Source of the DNA: Armatimonadota bacterium
Lineage (GTDB): Bacteria > Armatimonadota > Fimbriimonadia > Fimbriimonadales > ATM1
Assembly (NCBI GenBank): GCA_013816225.1
Contig: JACDEQ010000119.1
Span: forward strand, 1 to 6,671
DNA: 6,671 nucleotides
Reading direction: 5' to 3'
Positions 1 to 5,388 of this stretch are shown in pieces. The position numbers and the translations under genes were made by a program. The notes beneath the pieces are model-generated. The model was not told the origin of the DNA. It did not search any database and saw only the letters and a program-made list of their open reading frames with translations. Every line of letters starts with the position of its first letter. The stretch's first letter is position 1.

Positions 1-328
1 TGCCTTCGGACGCGGCGAGCGCCAAATTCTCCGCGACTGAAAACTGCGGGACCAGCATGAAATGCTGATGGACGACGTCGACTCCTGCCGACTTCGCCGC
101 GCGGGCGTTCGAAAAGCGGGTCGGAAAGCCGTCGAGCATGATGTCCCCGGAGTCGGGCTGAATGTTGCCGGAGAGGATTCCGACCAAGGTCGACTTTCCG
201 GCCCCGTTCTCACCCAACACGGCGTGTACCTCGCCAGGGTAAAGACCGATGTCGACGGCCTCGATCGCCGTGACGCGTCCATAGCGCTTGGTTAATCGTT
301 GCCCGACGAGGACGGGGTCGGTAACCGT
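1..328 (-). CDS. ABC transporter ATP-binding protein of a BMP-type (nucleoside-like) uptake system, N-terminal 109 codons
   Basis: This is the ATPase subunit that would power import of the ligand captured by the adjacent BMP lipoprotein, acting on the cytoplasmic face of the inner membrane. Numbered from the proposed start, the visible part has an A-loop tyrosine (Y16 in KRYGRV), a Walker A P-loop GENGAGKST at 39-47, and a Q-loop in HQHFMLVP (Q88), a form typical of the YufO/NupO-like ATPases paired with BMP proteins. The signature motif and Walker B lie beyond the window edge. The frame has no ATG, GTG or TTG between an in-frame TAG at 451-449 and the P-loop. The best start is ACG at 328-326, preceded by GGAG (339-336) with a 7-nt spacer. 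It would give MVTDPVLVGQRLTKRYG, a normal-looking N-terminus. Either a rare ACG start is used or an ATG has become ACG. The gene lies 1 bp after the BMP stop, so translational coupling is likely. Family assignment is firm; nucleoside specificity is inferred. Confidence 0.88.
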
Positions 329-329
329 C

Positions 330-1328
330 CTAGAACTCCAGCCTGGGCACTTTGAGTTGTCCTGAAACGATCTTGCCCACCATGAGGATCGCTTCAGCCT
401 TGATATCTTCAGGAATCTTGAACGGAGGATTGGGATTCCAAACGATTCCTACAGCACCATCCGCCATCCCCCTGAGGCGCACTCCCGCTTTGAATTTGCC
501 TTCCTTCAACTGTTTCGCCAGTTCGACGAAGACCGGGCCAGCGTTGATTGTCGCGCTCGCGATGACAACGTCGGGAGCGGCTCCCGCTTGGTCGCTGTTG
601 GTGCCAAAAGCGAACGCTCCTCGCTCCTTGCAGGCTTCGAAAACGCCCTGTGCGGCAGCATTGGCTTGATGGATGATGTAATCGGCTCCCTGTGCGATGA
701 AGGCCAGGGTTTGCTGCTTCGCGGCTCCGATGTCGTCGTTGGAATTCGTGTATGCCTTTAAGACCCTAACGCTCGGCCTGACGGCTTTTGCGCCGGCCTC
801 GAACGCTCGGAAGGTGCTTTCGATGCTCGGTACGTTGGGGCCGCCCACCATGCCGAGTGTCCCCTTGAGCGAAAGCTTCGCGGCGACCATGCCAAGGACA
901 TATGTGCCTTGCTCCAAATTGAAGCGGAAGGTGCCCACGTTTGTTGCGGTCTTGTCACCGCTCGAGCTGATAAAAACTGTCTTTGGAAAGTCCTTGGCGA
1001 CCTCGATGCCGATCTGGTTGTATTCGTAACCGTGGCCGATTACCAGGTCGAAATCTTTCTGAGCATACGAGCGCATCGCGTCCTTGATGTCTTGCGGCGA
1101 GAAGGCTACGATGTTCTGTGTGTCCGCCCCAAGTTCGAGCTTAATGGCTTCCAGGCCCCGATAAGCCAAGGCGCTCCATCCGCTGTCGTTGACCGGGCCG
1201 GGAGTAATCAGTGCTACCTTGAAGTCGTCGTCATTGAGTTTGGCAGCCTCCGGTTTCGAGTCTCCGTCGCAGCCGGCCAACGACGCAAGGGCGATTATTG
1301 CAAGCGGGGAGATTGGCAGTCGTTTCAC
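330..1328 (-). CDS. BMP-family ABC transporter substrate-binding lipoprotein
   Basis: This is a solute-binding lipoprotein of the basic membrane protein (BMP/PnrA/Med) family. Characterised members bind purine nucleosides for ABC import. The 332-residue product starts at GTG and has a lipoprotein signal: basic KR, a hydrophobic run, and lipobox LAGC with the lipidated cysteine at residue 20 and Asp at 21. The mature part carries family hallmarks: VALITPGPVNDSGWS (38-52), VIGHGYEY (96-103), FISSSG (119-124), and the stretch TFRFNLEQGTYVLGMVAAKL (133-152) followed by LGMVGG (158-163). Length is typical for the family. The start overlaps the stop of the ANTAR regulator gene in a GTGA tetranucleotide, and no Shine-Dalgarno is visible, so translation probably depends on the upstream gene. 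The ATPase follows directly. The ligand cannot be read from the sequence: a nucleoside is the family default, and another nitrogenous solute is possible given the regulator. Confidence 0.93.
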   Translation of the reverse strand: MKRLPISPLAIIALASLAGCDGDSKPEAAKLNDDDFKVALITPGPVNDSGWSALAYRGLEAIKLELGADTQNIVAFSPQDIKDAMRSYAQKDFDLVIGHGYEYNQIGIEVAKDFPKTVFISSSGDKTATNVGTFRFNLEQGTYVLGMVAAKLSLKGTLGMVGGPNVPSIESTFRAFEAGAKAVRPSVRVLKAYTNSNDDIGAAKQQTLAFIAQGADYIIHQANAAAQGVFEACKERGAFAFGTNSDQAGAAPDVVIASATINAGPVFVELAKQLKEGKFKAGVRLRGMADGAVGIVWNPNPPFKIPEDIKAEAILMVGKIVSGQLKVPRLEF

Positions 1329-1903
1329 TGTAAAGTTTCGGTGAGCAGGATAGCTTCGGCGACTTCCTTCATGCTCTTCCGGGTGTTCATGCTGGATTGC
1401 TGCATCCGGCGGTAGGCCTCGGATTCGCTTAGACCCTGCTTCTCGATCAGCACGGATTTGGCTTTTTCGACCAGCTTTCGCGTTTCGAGCCTTTCGTTCA
1501 AGTTCTCGATTTGGCCGGCAAGGTCCTTATTCTGCTGGTATCTGCTAACGGCAACCTCGATCGCCGGCGGAAGGTCGTTTGGCTTGAACGGCTTGACGAG
1601 GTACGCGAACGCGCCAGCCTCTTTGGCGCGGTCGATGAGCTCGCGGTCGCTATACGCGGTGAGCAGAATTGCAGGGGCGATTTGGCCTTGCACGAGCTCC
1701 GACACCGCTGTGATGCCGTCTTTGATCGGCATCTTGATGTCGAGAACGCAGATATCCGGCCTCAGTGACGTGGCCAAATCGACCGCCTCCTGGCCGTCCC
1801 CGGCTTCGGCCACGACCTCGTAGTCGAGGTTCTGCAGCATCTGCTTGAGGTCGAGTCGGATGATCGGGTCGTCGTCGGCAACCAGTACTCGGAGCTTCGC
1901 CAT
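1325..1903 (-). CDS. Response regulator with receiver and RNA-binding ANTAR domains (AmiR/NasT-like antiterminator)
   Basis: This is a predicted phosphorylation-controlled transcription antiterminator. The receiver domain spans about residues 4-120, with acidic pocket D10/D11, phospho-acceptor D55 (in CVLDIKMP), T82 (LLTAYS), switch aromatic Y101 and K104 (LVKPF), so it looks fully competent. Residues about 120-142 (SRYQQNKDLAGQIENLNERL) form a helical/coiled-coil linker. The ANTAR domain (about 140-190) contains KLVEKAKSVLIEKQGLSE, then EAYRRMQQSSMNTRKSMKEV, matching the family's three-helix RNA-binding signature. ANTAR proteins bind paired stem-loops in leader RNAs and prevent termination. 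No histidine kinase is present in the window. The start ATG at 1903 has no convincing Shine-Dalgarno. The stop overlaps the BMP gene start, which suggests it controls or senses the same transport system, often linked to nitrogen-source use (NasT, AmiR). That role is inferred. Confidence 0.95.
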   Translation of the reverse strand: MAKLRVLVADDDPIIRLDLKQMLQNLDYEVVAEAGDGQEAVDLATSLRPDICVLDIKMPIKDGITAVSELVQGQIAPAILLTAYSDRELIDRAKEAGAFAYLVKPFKPNDLPPAIEVAVSRYQQNKDLAGQIENLNERLETRKLVEKAKSVLIEKQGLSESEAYRRMQQSSMNTRKSMKEVAEAILLTETLQ

Positions 1904-1949
1904 CGTGCCGCAAGAGTCTACCCTTCAGGAGTCTGGTGGCTACGTCGAT
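1904..1949 (-). other. 46-bp spacer between the PEP-CTERM gene and the regulator gene
   Basis: I see no hairpin followed by a T-tract and no recognisable promoter hexamers here. The only structure is a short direct repeat of AGACTC about 16 bp apart. The spacer does not show whether the regulator-transporter genes are a separate transcript or continue from the oxidase/PEP-CTERM pair. No dual hexaloop hairpin of the kind recognised by ANTAR proteins was found. Confidence 0.4.
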
Positions 1950-2654
1950 TTAGCGGCGCGACCGCGTTCTAAGGGCGAGTGCGCCGACGCCGGTGACGAG
2001 GCCGAGGATGGTCGCGGGCTCTGGGATCGCGTGCATTTCGATGAGGTCTACGCTCAGCGGCCGGTAATCGCGGCCGTCCGCGCCGCCGAAACCCATCGTC
2101 ACCCATTCCGCGGCCTCGATGGAAACGCCCATGTGCTCGTAGATCAACTCCCCATCGATCCAAGCGCGCCCCACGTTTCCGATCCTTTGCATCCTGAACT
2201 CATGGACGCCGGGCGGCGGCGCCTCGAAATACAGCTGCTGCCCGCCCCTGAAATATGCTGAGATAGTGGGAGACTCCCCGGGGTTCGCGCGGTACGCCAT
2301 AAAGCCGAGCTGCCACGCGGGGAAATAACCGCTCTGATCGAAACCTATGTACAGCTGGTTGTCGGCGCCGTCTCCCCACGCCACGATCGCCCTGAGGTCT
2401 AAGTCCGTCAGCCAGTTGCCTTGAGGATCGGTGAGCGCAGTCCAGGTCATCAGGTTATTCGGGTTGCCGGGCTCGCCGGGAAAATAGACTCGGGTGACGT
2501 TCAGCCAGCTATCACCGACGTTGTACTCTGCCTGCTCCCATTCCGTTTGAAGATACCAGTAATCTCCAAGCTCGTCGCCTTCGAAGTGATCGTAGAAGGC
2601 AAGACCAGGAAACGACGCAGCGAGGGTGAGCGAACCAATGATAACTCTAATCAT
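1950..2654 (-). CDS. PEP-CTERM sorting-domain surface protein with probable concanavalin/LamG-like fold
   Basis: This is a secreted protein of 234 residues. It has a short signal peptide (MIRVIIGSLTLAASFPGLA, cleavage likely near A19) and a C-terminal PEP-CTERM signal: IPEPATILGLVTG begins at residue 210, followed by a hydrophobic segment and a basic RTRSRR tail. PEP-CTERM tails are processed by an exosortase, and the protein is then exported to the surface or extracellular matrix. No exosortase gene is in the window. The body begins FYDHFEGDELGDYWY, resembling the opening of concanavalin A-like/LamG beta-sandwich domains, and contains EFRMQRIGNVGRAWIDGELI (152-171), typical of the strand region of such folds. 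A carbohydrate-binding or matrix role is therefore plausible, but no catalytic residues were identified. Translation starts at ATG 2654 with a strong AGGAGG 6 nt upstream. That site overlaps the oxidase gene's stop codon, so the pair is co-transcribed and probably co-translated. Confidence 0.85.
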   Translation of the reverse strand: MIRVIIGSLTLAASFPGLAFYDHFEGDELGDYWYLQTEWEQAEYNVGDSWLNVTRVYFPGEPGNPNNLMTWTALTDPQGNWLTDLDLRAIVAWGDGADNQLYIGFDQSGYFPAWQLGFMAYRANPGESPTISAYFRGGQQLYFEAPPPGVHEFRMQRIGNVGRAWIDGELIYEHMGVSIEAAEWVTMGFGGADGRDYRPLSVDLIEMHAIPEPATILGLVTGVGALALRTRSRR

Positions 2655-2660
2655 TTCATT

Positions 2661-2666
2661 CCTCCT
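2661..2666 (-). promoter_or_regulatory. Shine-Dalgarno of the PEP-CTERM gene, overlapping the upstream stop codon
   Basis: AGGAGG lies 6 nt before ATG 2654 and shares bases with the TAG stop (2667-2665) of the oxidase gene. It fixes the start of the PEP-CTERM gene. A second ATG in another frame, right after the site, opens only a one-codon frame (ATG AAA TGA). Confidence 0.8.
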
Positions 2667-4014
2667 AAGGGGTCACGCTGGTTATCTTCACATACTGCGC
2701 CACAGACGGAACGTTGTGCGGCGTACTGTCGTCGAAGACAAACAGATAGTAGTTTCCTGGTGGCGCGTCGGTGGAGGACGTCGGCGCCTGCACGCGGAAC
2801 GTGTTTTGCGCGATTTGCGTGAAGTTCGTCAGCGGCACGTAGCGCTGGTTCTGGTCCAATCCGTGAGTCACTGAGCCAAGGCGAACGAGCGCGATCTTCG
2901 AGATCGACTTCCCCTGTGCGAAGGTCATTGTGACGTTAAAATAGCCGGAGTACGCGACGCTGAACGGTACGGAGGGAGACGTAATGACCGGCCTCGTCGG
3001 GTTGCCCTGCAGATAGTGCGGCGTGAAGCGCTGGTAAGTCGGCGGGGCACCCTCCGGCCAGTTGCCGCCTCCCACGAAAACCTCTCCGGTTTTGAGCAAG
3101 AGACCGATGGAATGGTAGCGCCTGTACTGCGCCATTGCCGCGTCCTGAAGATGCCAAGTGTTCGTGGCCGGATCCCAGATTTCGGACTTGCGGTAGTCGT
3201 AGTGGTCATAGAGGGGGTCTTCAGGCTCCAGCCCCTGGTCGCTTATGAAGTTTCCGCCTCTGCAGAGCACCGTCCCGTCTGCCAGCAAGACCAGGGTGTG
3301 GTTCTTGCGGCGGTAGTTCATCGTCGTCGGCGTCGACCAAACCGGGTTTGTCTGATTCAAATCGACAGTTGAGGCAAGGTTGGTTGCGCCAACATGGCCG
3401 TTAATAGTCACGTTACCGCCTCCGGATTTCATAACCTTGCCGGGCAAGTACATCACGGCAGAGCCTTGACGAAGTCCCGCAGGCGGTTCGTTGCCTGAAG
3501 AGATTCTCGTCCAACCCGCCGACAAATCGCCAGGATAGATTCGATAAGCTTCCACGTTGTGCCCTCCGAGCCAGAATATCGCCGGTATGCCTGCGTGGCG
3601 GAATATAAACACATATGGGTAGTAGCCGAGATCGCCGCCTCCCGGCATCAGCGCTTGGGCCGGGGTTTGCACAATCGCCCCACTGGGCGGAACGCTCGGG
3701 TCGTAGATTTCCGGCTGCCTGCGCCAGACAAGTATGCCTCCCACGAGGTCACTGCCCGACGTTATGAACACTCTGCCGTCGTGCATGCCCGTAGTCGACG
3801 GATACCATCGGCCATAGAGCAAACTCGGCGGCGGCTCGTTGGGAGGTGTGTTCCACCATTCTCCCGGATCATCGCAGGCACCGTTGCCGCCCAAGCAGGT
3901 TCGTGCAGGAGCCATCGGGTCAAAACGAATCGACACTCGCCCCGTACGGCGAGACCGAGGATAAAGTGCAGAGCGGGTACAATAAAGGCCGACATTTGCA
4001 GGAGACCACGACAA
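2665..4014 (-). CDS. Galactose oxidase/glyoxal oxidase-like copper-radical protein, N-terminally truncated
   Basis: Galactose/glyoxal oxidases are extracellular enzymes that oxidise alcohols or aldehydes and produce H2O2, using copper and a Tyr-Cys radical cofactor. From the TTG at 4014 this reads as 449 residues. Kelch-type blades are visible: GRWYPSTTGMHDGRVFITSG (69-88), NHTLVLLADGTVLCRGGN (238-255) and YRRYHSIGLLLKTGEVFVGG (297-316). A C-terminal early-set (DUF1929-like) domain covers about 340-447, including ALVRLGSVTHGLDQNQRYVP. By motif position, copper ligands are present as Tyr71 (galactose oxidase Tyr272), Tyr300-His301 (Tyr495-His496) and His384 (His581). The motif holding the cross-linking cysteine (Cys228; FCxGH-like) and a signal peptide are missing. 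Recognisable homology begins only near residue 27 (VSIRFDP). Start choice is poor: TTG 4014 has a GGGG 6 nt upstream but lies inside the nusA leader hairpin; GTG 3936 and ATG 3915 are alternatives. It may be a decayed gene, a frameshifted one, or a non-catalytic relative. Confidence 0.82.
   Translation of the reverse strand: MSWSPANVGLYCTRSALYPRSRRTGRVSIRFDPMAPARTCLGGNGACDDPGEWWNTPPNEPPPSLLYGRWYPSTTGMHDGRVFITSGSDLVGGILVWRRQPEIYDPSVPPSGAIVQTPAQALMPGGGDLGYYPYVFIFRHAGIPAIFWLGGHNVEAYRIYPGDLSAGWTRISSGNEPPAGLRQGSAVMYLPGKVMKSGGGNVTINGHVGATNLASTVDLNQTNPVWSTPTTMNYRRKNHTLVLLADGTVLCRGGNFISDQGLEPEDPLYDHYDYRKSEIWDPATNTWHLQDAAMAQYRRYHSIGLLLKTGEVFVGGGNWPEGAPPTYQRFTPHYLQGNPTRPVITSPSVPFSVAYSGYFNVTMTFAQGKSISKIALVRLGSVTHGLDQNQRYVPLTNFTQIAQNTFRVQAPTSSTDAPPGNYYLFVFDDSTPHNVPSVAQYVKITSVTP
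3936..3953. repeat. Short inverted repeat near the oxidase 5' end / nusA promoter
   Basis: CTCGCC and GGCGAG form a 6-bp inverted repeat around a 6-base centre, overlapping a perfect 8-bp palindrome CCGTACGG (3942-3949). It sits just upstream of where the -35 region of the candidate nusA promoter would be, and where the recognisable oxidase homology stops. It could be a protein-binding site or chance; nothing else supports a function. Confidence 0.3.
3978..3983 (+). promoter_or_regulatory. Candidate -10 element for the nusA operon
   Basis: TACAAT differs from the sigma-70-type TATAAT at one position and would place the transcript start near 3990, giving a leader of about 75 nt before nusA. 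There is no good -35 hexamer at 16-18 bp upstream (the bases there are about CCGAGG), so assignment rests on the -10 match and its position ahead of the terminator hairpin and nusA. Confidence 0.4.
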
Positions 4015-4039
4015 GGATGGCCCCTGGCCGTCCTTTTTT
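4013..4039 (+). terminator. Intrinsic terminator hairpin in the nusA leader (probable attenuator)
   Basis: The arms AAGGATGGCC (4013-4022) and GGCCGTCCTT (4026-4035) pair over 10 bp with one G-U wobble around a 3-base CCT loop. The run of six T ends at 4039, followed by GTT. This is a textbook rho-independent terminator on the plus strand only; the reverse strand has no trailing T-tract. No plus-strand gene ends upstream, because the neighbour is divergent, so it lies between the presumed promoter and nusA. It most likely sets how much transcription enters nusA-ylxR-infB. Since NusA itself stimulates pausing and intrinsic termination, feedback control is a natural inference, not something shown by sequence. 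Confidence 0.75.
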
Positions 4040-4051
4040 GTTCTGACCTTC

Positions 4052-4057
4052 AGGTGG
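4052..4057 (+). promoter_or_regulatory. Shine-Dalgarno of nusA
   Basis: AGGTGG lies 8 nt before ATG 4066 and decides the nusA start inside a frame that stays open back to 3559. Bases 4054-4058 (GTGGT) could pair with ACCAC at 4005-4009, enclosing the terminator hairpin; the pairing is only 5 bp and may be chance. Confidence 0.65.
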
Positions 4058-4065
4058 TAGAAATC

Positions 4066-5139
4066 ATGGATCGCGAGTTCTTACAAGCTCTAAAAACAAT
4101 GGCGCAAGAGCGGGATATTCCCGTCGAGGAGTTGATTTCCGAGATGGAGATTGCCCTCGCAGCGGCATACAAACGCCACGTTGGAGCGATCGGCGAGGTT
4201 ATCGTTCGCATCGACACCGAGCAGAGCAAGATGCACGTCGTTTGCGAGAAAGAGGTGGTTGGCGTAGTGACCAACCACTTTTATCAAATGGCAATCGAGG
4301 AAGCCAGAAAGCGCAACCCGAAAGCGGAAATCGGCGACTTCGTTCCAGTTGAGATCGCACCCGAAAGCTTCGGTCGAATCGCCGCACAGACGTTCAAACA
4401 GGTCCTCCAGCAGAAGCTGCGTGAAGCTGAGCGCAAGCGCACCATGGAAGAATTCAGCGACCGGCTAGGCGAGGTGATCGCTGCGACTGTCGCGCGTCGG
4501 GAAGGCGGCGACGTTGTCCTGACCGCTGGCCGCAGCGAGTGTGTGCTTCCCAAGCGCGAGCAGGTGCCGATCGAACCGTATCGGATCAACGACCGAATTC
4601 GATGCTATGTGCTCAAGGTGGAAGAAGACCCGCGCGACAAGGGCCCTCGGGTTATCGTTTCACGAACCCACCCGAACCTTCTAAGGAAGCTCTTTGAAAT
4701 CGAGGTTCCCGAGATCGGCGCCGGCACGGTGGAGATCATGGCCGTTGCCCGTGAAGCCGGACAGCGCAGCAAGATCAGCGTGATCAGCCACGACGAGCGG
4801 GTGGATCCCGTCGGAGCGTGCGTTGGCCAGCGGGGCGCTCGAGTCCAGCAAATCGTGAATGAGCTGTACGACGAAAAGATCGACATCATCCCATACTCGG
4901 AGGATGCGGTCGGTTACATCACGGCAGCTCTCGGTCCGGCGAAGATCGCCTCGGTTAAGCTGAAGGAAGAGGACAAGAGCGCATTTGTGACGGTTCCCGA
5001 TAGCCAGCTTAGCCTAGCGATCGGCAAGGGTGGCCAGAACGTCCGCCTCGCTGCGCGGTTGACCGAATGGAAGATAGATATTCGTAGCGAATCCCAAGCT
5101 GCCGAAGGCGCAGCCGCCAAGGTCGGAGAGGGGCGGTGA
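4066..5139 (+). CDS. nusA: Transcription termination/antitermination factor NusA
   Basis: NusA binds RNA polymerase and nascent RNA, promoting pausing and hairpin-dependent termination and supporting antitermination complexes. The 357-residue product has the N-terminal polymerase-binding domain (about 1-125, starting MDREFLQALKTMAQERDIPV), an S1 domain (about 132-198), KH1 with VDPVGACVGQRGARVQQIVN (GQRG at 254-257) and KH2 with LSLAIGKGGQNVRLAARL (GKGG at 320-323), ending in WKIDIRSE. There are no C-terminal acidic repeats like those of E. coli NusA, so this is the compact form seen in many bacteria. The start ATG has AGGTGG 8 nt upstream and matches the family N-terminus; the frame's extension upstream to 3559 is antisense to the oxidase gene and not coding. 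It appears to be the first gene of the operon; rimP is not in front of it. ylxR follows after 3 nt. Confidence 0.97.
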   Translation: MDREFLQALKTMAQERDIPVEELISEMEIALAAAYKRHVGAIGEVIVRIDTEQSKMHVVCEKEVVGVVTNHFYQMAIEEARKRNPKAEIGDFVPVEIAPESFGRIAAQTFKQVLQQKLREAERKRTMEEFSDRLGEVIAATVARREGGDVVLTAGRSECVLPKREQVPIEPYRINDRIRCYVLKVEEDPRDKGPRVIVSRTHPNLLRKLFEIEVPEIGAGTVEIMAVAREAGQRSKISVISHDERVDPVGACVGQRGARVQQIVNELYDEKIDIIPYSEDAVGYITAALGPAKIASVKLKEEDKSAFVTVPDSQLSLAIGKGGQNVRLAARLTEWKIDIRSESQAAEGAAAKVGEGR

Positions 5140-5142
5140 TAC

Positions 5143-5388
5143 GTGTCGGAGCCGATTCGAACCTGCATTGCGTGTGGCTTGAAGAAGCCTAAGGGCGAGC
5201 TAATTCGAACCGCGGCCAGCCTCGATGGAGAGGGCCGCGGAGCCTACGTGTGCATCTCCGCAGCGTGCGCCGAAAGGGCGCTGAAGCGCAAAATGTTCGC
5301 GCGACCCCTGCGAGTTGGCGAGGATGCGATCGATTGGGTCCGCCTAGAACGAGAATTGATGGAGAAAGTGAACTTAACGAATGCCTAA
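5143..5388 (+). CDS. ylxR: YlxR/RnpM-family small RNA-associated protein
   Basis: This is a basic protein of 81 residues in its usual place between nusA and infB. Family members are nucleic-acid-associated; one has been reported to modulate RNase P. Family features are the opening RTCIACGLKKPKGELIRTAA (residues 6-25) and the GRGAYVC motif (31-37), with C8, C11, C37 and C42 conserved in position, then the basic ERALKRKMFARPL. The segment between the two motifs is shorter than in many relatives, which often have a DPTGRAPGRGAY-type stretch there. Translation starts at GTG 5143, 3 nt after the nusA stop, with a purine-rich GGAGAGGGGCGG just upstream inside the nusA end. The C-terminus overlaps the start of infB by 8 nt, so the three genes are likely translationally linked. 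Confidence 0.93.
   Translation: MSEPIRTCIACGLKKPKGELIRTAASLDGEGRGAYVCISAACAERALKRKMFARPLRVGEDAIDWVRLERELMEKVNLTNA

Noticed and set aside
62..295. Plus-strand 77-residue open frame
   Set aside because: Antisense to the ABC ATPase with a visible Walker A and Q-loop.
909..1415. Plus-strand 168-residue open frame
   Set aside because: Antisense to the BMP lipoprotein and the end of the regulator gene, both of which have clear family motifs.
1904..1949. Possible ANTAR target hairpins or terminator in the spacer before the regulator gene
   Set aside because: Only a short AGACTC direct repeat is present; there are no stable stems, hexaloops or T-tract.
2651..2659. ATG AAA TGA mini-frame overlapping the PEP-CTERM start
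   Set aside because: A one-codon frame formed by chance between Shine-Dalgarno and start; the true ATG 2654 has proper spacing and leads into a signal peptide.
3559..4065. Upstream extension of the nusA frame giving a 526-residue protein
   Set aside because: The added residues are antisense to the well-supported oxidase gene, have no NusA homology and cross the terminator hairpin. ATG 4066 has a Shine-Dalgarno and the family N-terminus.
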